Of a stretch of 14,229 bases of DNA, positions 1-7,980 are shown in pieces. A program made the position numbers and the translations under genes. Within the stretch, counting starts at the first letter, position 1. Each line of letters begins with the position of its first letter. The notes below the pieces were generated by a model. The model worked only from the letters and a program-made list of their open reading frames with translations. It did not search any database and was not told the DNA's origin. The stretch comes from AC-37 sp036386455 (GTDB taxonomy: Bacteria > Actinomycetota > Thermoleophilia > Solirubrobacterales > Thermoleophilaceae): positions 1-14,229 of the forward strand of contig DASVVS010000172.1 in the NCBI GenBank assembly GCA_036386455.1, written 5' to 3'.

Positions 1-860
1 TCCTGCGCGGCTCCGTGCTCCTCTCCGCGCCGCATGTACGCGCCGCCCACGATCCGGTCGTACTCGCCCTCGCGCACCCAGTTCAGCAGCTCGTGCGTGC
101 GCCGGACCGGCATCGGGTGGGTGAGGTTGAGCTGTGAGAGCAGGCGCGTGAGCTTCTCGAGCCCGCCGCCGCCCGACTCGTAGTCCATGCCCTGCTTCAT
201 GAAGGCGTCGAGGTTGAGGTCGTTCGCGGCCTCCCCGGCGGCGAGCGTCATCATCGTGCGGCAGACGGCCATCGGGTTGCGTGTGGCGAGCGCCGCGGCG
301 CGGTCGCAGCTCAGCTCCGCGGCGCGCGACCACTCGAGCAGCGCCGTGCGGATCGCCATGAGCGGCAGTCCGGCGAGCAGCGGGATGCGCACGGCGCCCA
401 CGAGCCGCATGAGGATCACCAGCGCGGTCTGGTAGAGCACGTGCTCCGAGAGGACGTGCGCCGCCTCGTGGGCCAGCACCACGCGGCGCCCGTCGGCGTC
501 CAGCAGCCGGATCAGCTCGGAGTTGACGACGACGATCGGCTTGCCGGTGCCGATCACCGCCGCGTTCGCGAACGGGAACTGAGTCAGGTAGAGGTCGGGA
601 ACCTCGGCGATGTCGAGGACGTTGTAGACCTCGCGCTGGAGCGCCCAGATCGCCGGAAGCTGGTCCTCGCCGAGCCGGACCGCGGAGCCGAGCGCGGCCG
701 ACCGCACGGCGCGCTCGTAGCCGAGCTCGATCAGCTTGCGGATGACCTCGTCGAGGTACGGGATCTGCTGCAGGGCGGCCGTGGCGGCGCGGTCGGCCGG
801 GTGCTGGAACGCCCGCGGCGAGATGCCCGGGTAGCGGTGCACCGTCTCGGGAAGCGCCAC
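1..860 (-). CDS. M48 family zinc metallopeptidase, C-terminus cut by window edge
   Basis: The reverse strand encodes a membrane-associated zinc protease of the M48 (HtpX/Ste24-like) family. About 286 residues are visible from a GTG at 858-860 (MALPETVHRYPG...). The HEAAH zinc site is at residues 131-135 (bases 456-470), and the third ligand region ELSCD starts at about residue 182 (bases near 303-317), giving the HExxH plus ExxxD pattern of M48. Between them lies a hydrophobic stretch with IPLLAGLPLM that may sit in or on the membrane. The reading frame stays open to base 1, so the C-terminus is missing. The gene lies 39 bp downstream of lon on the same strand, so a shared role in turnover of damaged membrane or cytoplasmic proteins is plausible, though unproven. 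The GTG and the GGTGG in front of it lie inside a perfect hairpin, which makes the start worth testing. The family call is firm; the substrate is unknown. Confidence 0.88.
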   Translation of the reverse strand, partial: MALPETVHRYPGISPRAFQHPADRAATAALQQIPYLDEVIRKLIELGYERAVRSAALGSAVRLGEDQLPAIWALQREVYNVLDIAEVPDLYLTQFPFANAAVIGTGKPIVVVNSELIRLLDADGRRVVLAHEAAHVLSEHVLYQTALVILMRLVGAVRIPLLAGLPLMAIRTALLEWSRAAELSCDRAAALATRNPMAVCRTMMTLAAGEAANDLNLDAFMKQGMDYESGGGGLEKLTRLLSQLNLTHPMPVRRTHELLNWVREGEYDRIVGGAYMRRGEEHGAAQ

Positions 861-891
861 GGCGCCACCGTACAGCACGGGTGGCGCCGTG
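858..891 (-). promoter_or_regulatory. Perfect 12-bp stem-loop between lon and the M48 gene
   Basis: CACGGCGCCACC (858-869) and GGTGGCGCCGTG (880-891) are exact reverse complements around a 10-nt loop (870-879). On the minus-strand transcript the hairpin starts 8 nt after the lon stop codon, and its 3' arm contains both the GTG start of the M48 gene and the GGTGG that would serve as its ribosome site. No T-run follows in either direction, so it is not a classical intrinsic terminator. It could terminate or stabilise the lon transcript, or hold back translation of the downstream protease. The pairing is seen directly; the role is inferred. Confidence 0.6.
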
Positions 892-899
892 GCGGCGGC

Positions 900-3179
<2,280 letters not shown>

Positions 3180-3202
3180 GGCGGCTTTCCTTTCGTTACC
3201 TG

Positions 3203-3225
3203 CTTACTTGATGTAAGTGAGGATA
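3203..3225 (-). promoter_or_regulatory. Candidate lon promoter with palindromic operator
   Basis: On the minus strand, TATCCT (3220-3225) fits an actinobacterial -10 (TANNNT). It would start transcription near 3213, leaving a leader of about 34 nt that contains the Shine-Dalgarno sequence. The inverted repeat CTTAC-TTGAT-GTAAG (3203-3217) lies across that predicted start, where a bound repressor would block transcription. No convincing -35 is visible. The sequence does not match the HAIR box of HspR (CTTGAGT-N7-ACTCAAG) or the ClgR motif as I remember them. The palindrome is seen; the promoter role is inferred. Confidence 0.4.
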
Positions 3226-3252
3226 GCGGTGGCCGGAGTGGACGACTGCACT

Positions 3253-3258
3253 TACAGT
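3253..3258 (+). promoter_or_regulatory. Candidate -10 box of a leaderless promoter
   Basis: TACAGT fits TANNNT and ends 6 bp before the ATG at 3265, which would put the first transcribed base on or next to the start codon. No Shine-Dalgarno sequence lies between them. It overlaps CACT-TAC-AGTG (3249-3259), whose CACTTAC half (3249-3255) repeats, in inverted orientation, GTAAGTG of the lon-side palindrome (3213-3219). No clear -35 was found. Confidence 0.35.
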
Positions 3259-3264
3259 GACCCG

Positions 3265-3732
3265 ATGCTCCGTCGAACCGCACTCCTCATGTTTGCCGTC
3301 GCCGCCCTCATGGCCGCCGCGGCCCCCGTCGCCAGCGCCGACGACGCCAGCGTCCTCAAGGCCTGGACCGCCGAGAACAAGACGCTCAGCAAGCTCGAGA
3401 AGCAGCTGGACGGCCAGATCAAGGCGTCGAAGGCCAATGCCGCGATCAGCACGATCGGCAAGATCCGCAAGCTGGTCGCCCGGCGCAAGAAGGCGCTGGC
3501 GGCCGAGGAGCCCTCGACCTCGGACGGCAAGGACGGCAAGAGCCTGGCCCTGGCCAACCTGCGCGACTACGACGCCGCGATGGTCAAGCTCAAGCGCGGC
3601 ATCGAGGCCGCGGTTGCGAGAAAGGGCAGTCAGGCCCAGACCTACTTCAACCAGTACCGGGCGCTGATCAAGAAGGCCGCCAACTACGAGAAGCGGGCGA
3701 ACCAGCAGTTCAAGGAAGCGGGAGTCCTCTAG
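3265..3732 (+). CDS. Small exported lysine-rich helical protein, unknown function
   Basis: I do not recognise a family. The 155-aa product begins with a classical signal peptide: MLRR, a hydrophobic core (residues 5-20), then a likely cleavage after Ala-Ser-Ala (23-25). The mature part of about 130 residues has no cysteine and no membrane segment. It is rich in Lys, Ala and Gln, and looks like two helical hairpins (about 28-83 and 95-152) around a Ser/Gly/Asp-rich linker (84-93). It is therefore probably an extracytoplasmic helical bundle. The frame is open upstream to 3217, but the extra 16 residues would precede the signal peptide, so ATG 3265 is preferred. A -10-like TACAGT 6 bp upstream would make the mRNA leaderless. 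The gene is divergent from lon and shares its 85-bp control region, and the next gene follows after 24 bp. Confidence 0.72.
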   Translation: MLRRTALLMFAVAALMAAAAPVASADDASVLKAWTAENKTLSKLEKQLDGQIKASKANAAISTIGKIRKLVARRKKALAAEEPSTSDGKDGKSLALANLRDYDAAMVKLKRGIEAAVARKGSQAQTYFNQYRALIKKAANYEKRANQQFKEAGVL

Positions 3733-3743
3733 ACCCCGGACGC

Positions 3744-3749
3744 TAGCCT
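3744..3749 (+). promoter_or_regulatory. Candidate -10 box of a leaderless promoter
   Basis: TAGCCT fits TANNNT and is separated by 7 bp from the ATG at 3757, so transcription would start at the start codon. It sits in the 24-bp gap after the preceding gene, and no Shine-Dalgarno sequence is present there. It mirrors the layout before 3265. A -35 is not evident. Confidence 0.35.
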
Positions 3750-3756
3750 CGAGCGC

Positions 3757-4692
3757 ATGAAGCTCGAGGGCATCCACCACATCACCTGCATCACCGGCGA
3801 CGCGCCGCGCAACGTCGACTTCTACGCGCGGGTGATGGGCCTGCGGATGGTCAAGAAGACCGTCAACCAGGACGACCCGACGATCTACCACCTCTTCTAC
3901 GGAGACGAGGAGGGGGCGCCGGGCCACGACCTGACGTTCTTCGAGTACCCGGGTGCGCAGCCCGGCCGCGCGGGGGCGGGGATGGTGCACAGGCTGATCC
4001 ACCGCGTGCGCTCGGAGGAGACGCTCGGCTTCTGGGCCGCGCGGCTCGGCGACGAGGGCGTCTCCACGCAACGCGAGGACGGCAGCCTGGTCTTCTCCGA
4101 CCCCGAGGGCCTCGAGCACGAGCTGAGCGTCTTCGAGGTGCCGGACCCGCCGCTGATCGCGCACTCCTCGGAGGTGCCGGACGAGCACGCCCTCCAGGGC
4201 TTCGAGGCGGTGCGCGCGTACCACGCGGACCCGTCCGCCAGCACCAAGCTGCTCGAGGCGCTCGAGTTCGAGGCGCTGTCCGAGACGGAGTGGCAGGCAC
4301 GCGGCTCCGAGCGCGGCGGCCGGATCGTCTACGACCGCTCGAACGAGCGCGGGGTGCCCGGCGCCGGCACCGTGCATCACGTCGCGTGGTCGATGGGCAT
4401 GGACGAGCAGGAGGAGTGGCGCTCGAAGGCCGCGTCCGGCGGGGCGCGCCCCACGCCGATCATCGACCGCTTCTGGTTCCGCTCGATCTACTTCCGCGAG
4501 CCTAGCGGGGTGCTGTTCGAGCTGGCCACCCGCGGGCCCGGATTCACGGCCGACGAGCCGCAGGAGACGCTCGGCGAGGCGCTCACGCTGCCGCCGGACT
4601 ACGAGCAGTACCGCGAGCGGCTCGAGCAGGTGCTCACGCCGCTGCCCGATCCGCGCCAGTGGCGGCGGACCGGCTCGCCGCAGTCCGGATGA
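3757..4692 (+). CDS. VOC-superfamily ring-cleaving dioxygenase-like protein (PcpA/MhqO type)
   Basis: The 311-aa protein has two vicinal-oxygen-chelate (glyoxalase-fold) halves: about 1-130 (MKLEGIHHITCITGD...) and 148-262. It ends with DYEQYRERLEQVLTPLP, typical of the PcpA/LinE/MhqO group of Fe(II)-dependent hydroquinone dioxygenases. Likely metal ligands are His8, His208 (in TVHHVAW) and Glu255 (in GVLFELAT), matching the His/His/Glu triad of that group. It probably opens a hydroquinone-like ring or detoxifies an electrophilic quinone in the cytoplasm. The substrate cannot be read from sequence, and no other aromatic-degradation gene is nearby, so detoxification is more likely than catabolism. 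Its stop overlaps the start of the next gene (ATGA, 4689-4692), which implies translational coupling. The start ATG has a -10-like TAGCCT 7 bp upstream. The family is confident; the exact reaction is not. Confidence 0.88.
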   Translation: MKLEGIHHITCITGDAPRNVDFYARVMGLRMVKKTVNQDDPTIYHLFYGDEEGAPGHDLTFFEYPGAQPGRAGAGMVHRLIHRVRSEETLGFWAARLGDEGVSTQREDGSLVFSDPEGLEHELSVFEVPDPPLIAHSSEVPDEHALQGFEAVRAYHADPSASTKLLEALEFEALSETEWQARGSERGGRIVYDRSNERGVPGAGTVHHVAWSMGMDEQEEWRSKAASGGARPTPIIDRFWFRSIYFREPSGVLFELATRGPGFTADEPQETLGEALTLPPDYEQYRERLEQVLTPLPDPRQWRRTGSPQSG

Positions 4693-4973
4693 GCCGGGAG
4701 CAGCGGCTCCTCGTCGGGGTCCGGTACGTGCTGCCGGCCCTGATCGTGGTCGCCGGCCTCGTGGTGATCCTCGCGGGCGGGGGAGACGGGAGCGCGCTGC
4801 ACGGCGGGCTCGGCATCGTCGGCGGCGGGATCGCGGTGTGGCTGCTCAGCCTCTTCTACCGCGTGGGCGCCAGCGGGGAGCTCGAGCGCGACGCCGAGGA
4901 GGACGCGCGGCTCTACTTCGACCGCCACGGCCGCTGGCCCGAGGAGGACGAGCGGCTACCAGGGAAGACCTAG
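4689..4973 (+). CDS. Small two-TM membrane protein, unknown function
   Basis: The 94-aa product has two predicted membrane helices, about residues 12-30 (VRYVLPALIVVAGLVVILA) and 39-57, followed by a charged cytoplasmic tail with ERDAEEDARLYFDRHGRWP. The short N-terminal MSREQR is positively charged. The ATG at 4689 overlaps the preceding TGA (ATGA), a typical coupled start. A longer in-frame start at 4659 would overlap the dioxygenase by 34 bp and add 10 unremarkable residues, so it is not preferred. I know no function. The coupling suggests co-production with the dioxygenase, but a common role is not evident. The last 18 bp overlap the convergent cupin gene. Confidence 0.75.
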   Translation: MSREQRLLVGVRYVLPALIVVAGLVVILAGGGDGSALHGGLGIVGGGIAVWLLSLFYRVGASGELERDAEEDARLYFDRHGRWPEEDERLPGKT

Positions 4974-5501
4974 GCCGACCGGCCGCGGGTCACGCGTCTC
5001 GCCGTAGGCCTCCTGCTCGCTCGCGGTCTCGCGCTCGGTCGAGGCGCCGTGGCGCGCGGCGGCCTCGCTCACGGGGTAGAGCAGCTCCTCGGGGTCCTTG
5101 CGGGTCCCGGCCATGAGCACGGTCGAGGGCCCGTCGCCGGCCCCCACGAGCACGTGCGCCGTGCCCGGCGGCATGTAGAGCAGGTCGCCCTTGCGCAGCG
5201 GTCGCTCCTGCTCCTCGACGATGGCGATGCACTCGCCGCTCAGCACGAGGAAGACCTCCTGCGCGCTCTCGCGGTGGTAGAGCGACGCGGGCTGCCCGGG
5301 CTGCAGGATCCGGACGTTGATGCCGAACTCGGGGAACTCGGCCGCCGGGCGGTCCTCGAAGCGAGCGGAGGTGCCGAACCGGTCGGAGTGGGTCGCGTGG
5401 GAGTCCGCCACGTTCACGACGAACCAGCCGTCGCCGCCCGGCACGAGGCCGCCCGCGTCCTTGGCGCGGAGCGGGGCCTCCGGGACGGGGTCGAGGCTCA
5501 A
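4956..5501 (-). CDS. Single-domain cupin protein
   Basis: The 181-aa product carries one cupin beta-barrel (about residues 58-133). Motif 1 is GQPASLYHRESAQEVFLVLSG (69-89) and motif 2 is GDLLYMPPGTAHVLVG (105-120). Probable metal ligands are His76, Glu82 and His116. The second histidine of the usual HxH is Glu78 here; from memory, a YHxExxQE version is normal in a common actinobacterial cupin family, so this need not mean loss of function. The barrel is flanked by an N-terminal arm (GDGWFVVNVADSHATHSDRFG) and a charged C-terminal tail. The enzyme activity or ligand is unknown. The start is a TTG at 5499-5501 overlapping the TGA of the upstream membrane gene. With no Shine-Dalgarno visible, translation probably depends on coupling. 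An internal GTG at Val20 is the alternative start, but it would remove part of the arm. Confidence 0.83.
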   Translation of the reverse strand: MSLDPVPEAPLRAKDAGGLVPGGDGWFVVNVADSHATHSDRFGTSARFEDRPAAEFPEFGINVRILQPGQPASLYHRESAQEVFLVLSGECIAIVEEQERPLRKGDLLYMPPGTAHVLVGAGDGPSTVLMAGTRKDPEELLYPVSEAAARHGASTERETASEQEAYGETRDPRPVGLGLPW

Positions 5502-5716
5502 CGGCGGCCGACGGCGCTGCGGAACAGCACGAAGCAGACCACCGCGACGATCGCCGCCAGGAACGGGATCGCGAAGGTGATCACGTCGATCAGCGCCAGA
5601 ACGAAGCCGACGACCGCGACGACGCCCGCGGCTCCGCCGACCTGCACGAGTCGGAAGGCGCGCTGCTCGCGGGTGCGCCGGGGGGTGTAGCCGGGTCTGC
5701 GGGAGAGATCGCTCAT
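5498..5716 (-). CDS. 72-aa membrane protein, unknown function
   Basis: The product begins MSDLSRRPGYTPRRTREQRAF, a strongly basic cytoplasmic segment. Two hydrophobic helices follow (about residues 26-44 and 47-66) with a short turn between them, and the end is RSAVGRR. The two-helix hairpin with basic ends predicts both termini in the cytoplasm. I recognise no family. The ATG at 5714-5716 is chosen because the open frame further upstream runs across the divergent promoter and the opposite gene. The stop overlaps the TTG of the cupin gene, so the two form a small operon. The upstream gap of 42 bp is shared with the divergent gene at 5759 and holds a long palindrome. Confidence 0.7.
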   Translation of the reverse strand: MSDLSRRPGYTPRRTREQRAFRLVQVGGAAGVVAVVGFVLALIDVITFAIPFLAAIVAVVCFVLFRSAVGRR

Positions 5717-5719
5717 ATT

Positions 5720-5756
5720 GCGCCGCGGATCGTAGCCGGGATAGAGTCCGCGGCGC
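5720..5756. promoter_or_regulatory. 10-bp inverted repeat in a divergent promoter
   Basis: GCGCCGCGGA (5720-5729) and TCCGCGGCGC (5747-5756) are exact reverse complements separated by 17 bp. They fill most of the 42 bp between the starts at 5716 (minus) and 5759 (plus). -10-like elements lie in or at the edge of the spacer for both directions: TAGAGT (plus, 5742-5747) and TACGAT (minus, 5729-5734). The layout suggests one regulator controlling both genes, or an RNA hairpin. The repeat is seen; the function is inferred. GC-rich repeats of this size also arise by chance in such DNA. Confidence 0.4.
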
Positions 5757-5758
5757 GC

Positions 5759-7051
5759 ATGGAGTACGCCGGGCCGCAGCAACACGGGGAGGGAGCGCCC
5801 AGCGTTCCGCGGCTCAGGCCGCTCGACATCGGGCAGAAGATCGACGCCGCGATCAAGCTGACCACGCGCAACTTCGGCACGCTCGCGACGATCGTGCTGC
5901 TGGTCGCGGCGCCGATCCAGATCCTCAGCGTGCTGATCACGCTCTCGACGGTGCCCGACGACTACACCGTCGGCAGCGGCGACTTCGGCGGCGGCACGGC
6001 CACCCCCGAGGCCGGCGTGGACGCCTCGACCGGCTACTGGGTCGGGCAGATCATCATCCTCCTGATCCTCGGGCCGTTCGTGTACCTGCTCACCACGGCG
6101 GCGTGCTTCAAGGCGATCGGCAACGCCTATCTGGGCGGCACGACCACGTGGCAGGAGTCGCTCAGCTTCGCGATGAAGCGGCTGCACTCGGTCCTGTGGG
6201 TCTCGCTGCTGGTGCTCCTCGCGACGATCGGCGGGTTCGTGCTGCTGATCATCCCGGGCATCTGGGTGACCGTCGCGTTCTCCCTGGCGATGCCGGTGCT
6301 GCTGCTGGAGGGGACGAAGGGCGCCGCTTCGCTCGGGCGCTCGCACCGGCTGATCAAGGGGCGCTGGTGGCGCACGTTCGGGCTGCTGATCGCGGGCTAC
6401 ACGCTCTCCTCGATCATCGCCGGGCTGGTGCAGGGGCTGCTCGTGGCGCTGATGTTCGTGGCCGTGGGTGACGACAGCGCCCTCTCGATCGTGCTCAGCG
6501 CGCTGGCCGGCCTGGCGGGGCAGGTGATCACCACGCCGTTCGTGGCCGCCATGCTCACGGTCCTCTACTTCGACCTGCGCGTGCGCAAGGAGGCGTTCGA
6601 CCTGCAGCTGCTCGCGCAGGCGATGGGCGGCCGCGCCCCGTCGGACGCCGCGGCCATCCAGTCGATGCCGTGGGTGGCGCCACAGCCCGCGCCCGGCTGG
6701 GAGCAGCAGCCCGCGCCCGGGTGGGGACAGCAGCAGCCGGGGTGGGGCGCTCCGGCGGCGCCCGGGGCTCCGGGGCCGCCGGGAGGAGCACCGCCGCCGG
6801 GAGGAGCATCGCCGCCCGCGTGGGGCCAGCCGCCCGCCCCGGGATCGGCTCCACCGGCCTGGGATCCGCCACAGCAGGCACCGCCGCCGCAGCAGGCACC
6901 GCCGCCGCAGGCGGGACCGCCGGGACCGCCGCAGCGGTGGGAGCCGCCTCCCTTGCCCCAAGCTCCGCCCGAGCCGCCGCAGCGGTGGGAGCCGCCGGCT
7001 CCGCCCGAGCCGCCGGCTCCGCCCGAGCCGCCGGACCGGTCGTCGAGCTGA
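5759..7051 (+). CDS. Polytopic membrane protein with proline-rich C-terminal tail
   Basis: The 430-aa protein starts with RLRPLDIGQKIDAAIKLTTRNF (18-39), the opening of actinobacterial proteins related to the membrane domain of glycerophosphodiester phosphodiesterase (GDPD-type membrane domain). About six hydrophobic segments follow: near 41-62, 95-117, 146-163, 165-183, 206-237 and 240-272. From about residue 303 to the end the chain is a low-complexity Pro/Gly/Ala/Gln/Trp tail with short tandem repeats, such as two copies of PPQRWEPP. There is no phosphodiesterase catalytic domain. It is the first gene of the cluster, with DUF4129 starting 23 bp later, and it occupies the position of M. tuberculosis Rv3689 as I recall it. 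The role is unknown; the flexible tail may tether partners or cross a cell-envelope layer. The start ATG is supported by the divergent promoter region just upstream. Confidence 0.82.
   Translation: MEYAGPQQHGEGAPSVPRLRPLDIGQKIDAAIKLTTRNFGTLATIVLLVAAPIQILSVLITLSTVPDDYTVGSGDFGGGTATPEAGVDASTGYWVGQIIILLILGPFVYLLTTAACFKAIGNAYLGGTTTWQESLSFAMKRLHSVLWVSLLVLLATIGGFVLLIIPGIWVTVAFSLAMPVLLLEGTKGAASLGRSHRLIKGRWWRTFGLLIAGYTLSSIIAGLVQGLLVALMFVAVGDDSALSIVLSALAGLAGQVITTPFVAAMLTVLYFDLRVRKEAFDLQLLAQAMGGRAPSDAAAIQSMPWVAPQPAPGWEQQPAPGWGQQQPGWGAPAAPGAPGPPGGAPPPGGASPPAWGQPPAPGSAPPAWDPPQQAPPPQQAPPPQAGPPGPPQRWEPPPLPQAPPEPPQRWEPPAPPEPPAPPEPPDRSSS
6872..7024 (+). repeat. Tandem and direct repeats encoding the proline-rich tail
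   Basis: Three repeat families lie in the tail of the membrane protein. An 18-bp unit CAGCAGGCACCGCCGCCG occurs twice in tandem (6872-6889, 6890-6907). A 23-bp exact direct repeat encoding PPQRWEPP lies at 6926-6948 and 6974-6996. A second 18-bp unit GAGCCGCCGGCTCCGCCC occurs twice in tandem (6989-7006, 7007-7024). All units keep the frame (multiples of three, and a 48-bp offset), so slippage would change tail length without breaking the gene. Confidence 0.85.
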
Positions 7052-7074
7052 CCGGAGCCGCGGAAAGCCGGCCG

Positions 7075-7980
7075 GTGCGCGGTCGGGCCGGACGGCGGCG
7101 GGGGTGGCTCGCGGCGCGTGTCCTGGCGGCGGTCCTCGCCCTGGCCGCCGCCGGTCCCGCGACAGCCGCCGCGACCGACGCGACGCGGGCCGAGCTGGCC
7201 TCCCTCGCGGAGCGGGCGAAGACCGACCCCGCCGCCCTCGAGCAGCTCCGCCAGGTGGACCGCGTCGACGGCCGCGCCTACGCCGTGGAGGACGCGCTCG
7301 CCGGCACGCGCGGCGAGGACCTGGACCGGCGCCTCGACGAGATCGCCGCGCTCGGCCCGCGCGGCGGCGACCCGCCCGAGGCGAGCGACCCGCGCGGCGA
7401 GGCCGGCGACATCCTCTCCTCGAACCGCTACGAGGGCAGCGACCTGCCGCGTCCGTTCAAGGGCGCCCTCGAGTGGATCGGCGAGAAGCTCGAGCCGATC
7501 GGCGACTGGATCGGGGACCGCTTCCGCGACCTGGCGAGCATCACGCCGGGCGGCGGCGTCACGCTGTGGAGCATCGGCGCCGCGCTGCTGCTGGTGCTGC
7601 TGGCCACGCTCGGCTCGCGCACGCTGCGCGCCCATGCGCAGGCCGGGGCGGAGGTGCGCGCCGCGGGCACCGGCCCCACGCGCGAGACGGCCGGCGAGCT
7701 CGAGCGGGCGGCGGACCGGGCCGAGCGCGACGGCGACCTCGAGGCGGCGGTGCGCCTGCGCTTCCGGGCCGGTCTGCTGCGGCTCGACGCCCGCGAGGCG
7801 ATCCGCTTCCGCCCGTCCATCTCGACCCGCGAGGTCTCGCGCGCGCTGGGCTCGCCCGAGTTCGACCAGCTCGCGGCGCTCTTCGACGGTGTCGTGTACG
7901 GCGGGCACGAGCCCTCGCGCGACGACGTGGAGCGCTCGCGAAGGGGCTGGGACGCGGTGCTGAAGGAGACGGCACGGTGA
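7075..7980 (+). CDS. DUF4129 domain-containing membrane protein
   Basis: The 301-aa product has a basic N-terminus and a signal-peptide-like hydrophobic stretch (11-32), an extracytoplasmic region (about 33-160), one membrane helix (163-180, LWSIGAALLLVLLATLG) and a cytoplasmic DUF4129 domain (about 207-298) with RFRAGLLRLD, STREVSRAL and FDGVVYGG. In other bacteria DUF4129 is often found with MoxR, DUF58 and transglutaminase-like genes, but its activity is not known. Start choice: the frame is open far upstream through the preceding gene, and the GTG at 7075 is the first start after that gene's stop and places the signal sequence at the N-terminus. The downstream GTG at 7977 overlaps its TGA. 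It corresponds in position to Rv3690 of M. tuberculosis as I recall it. The family is confident; the start is less certain. Confidence 0.85.
   Translation: MRGRAGRRRGWLAARVLAAVLALAAAGPATAAATDATRAELASLAERAKTDPAALEQLRQVDRVDGRAYAVEDALAGTRGEDLDRRLDEIAALGPRGGDPPEASDPRGEAGDILSSNRYEGSDLPRPFKGALEWIGEKLEPIGDWIGDRFRDLASITPGGGVTLWSIGAALLLVLLATLGSRTLRAHAQAGAEVRAAGTGPTRETAGELERAADRAERDGDLEAAVRLRFRAGLLRLDAREAIRFRPSISTREVSRALGSPEFDQLAALFDGVVYGGHEPSRDDVERSRRGWDAVLKETAR

Noticed and set aside
5717..6961. Long minus-strand extension upstream of the 72-aa membrane protein
   Set aside because: It is antisense to a convincing membrane protein and highly Arg-rich. The ATG at 5716 gives a compact basic-plus-two-helix protein just after the divergent promoter.
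6670..7074. N-terminal extension of the DUF4129 frame through the proline-rich tail of the previous gene
   Set aside because: The extension is a Gly/Ala/Arg-rich shadow of the repeat region. The GTG at 7075 places a normal signal sequence at the N-terminus.
7104..7976. Upstream extension of the DUF4350 frame over the DUF4129 gene
   Set aside because: It is an Arg/Pro/Gly-rich shadow. The GTG at 7977 overlapping the previous stop starts a protein with a proper membrane anchor.
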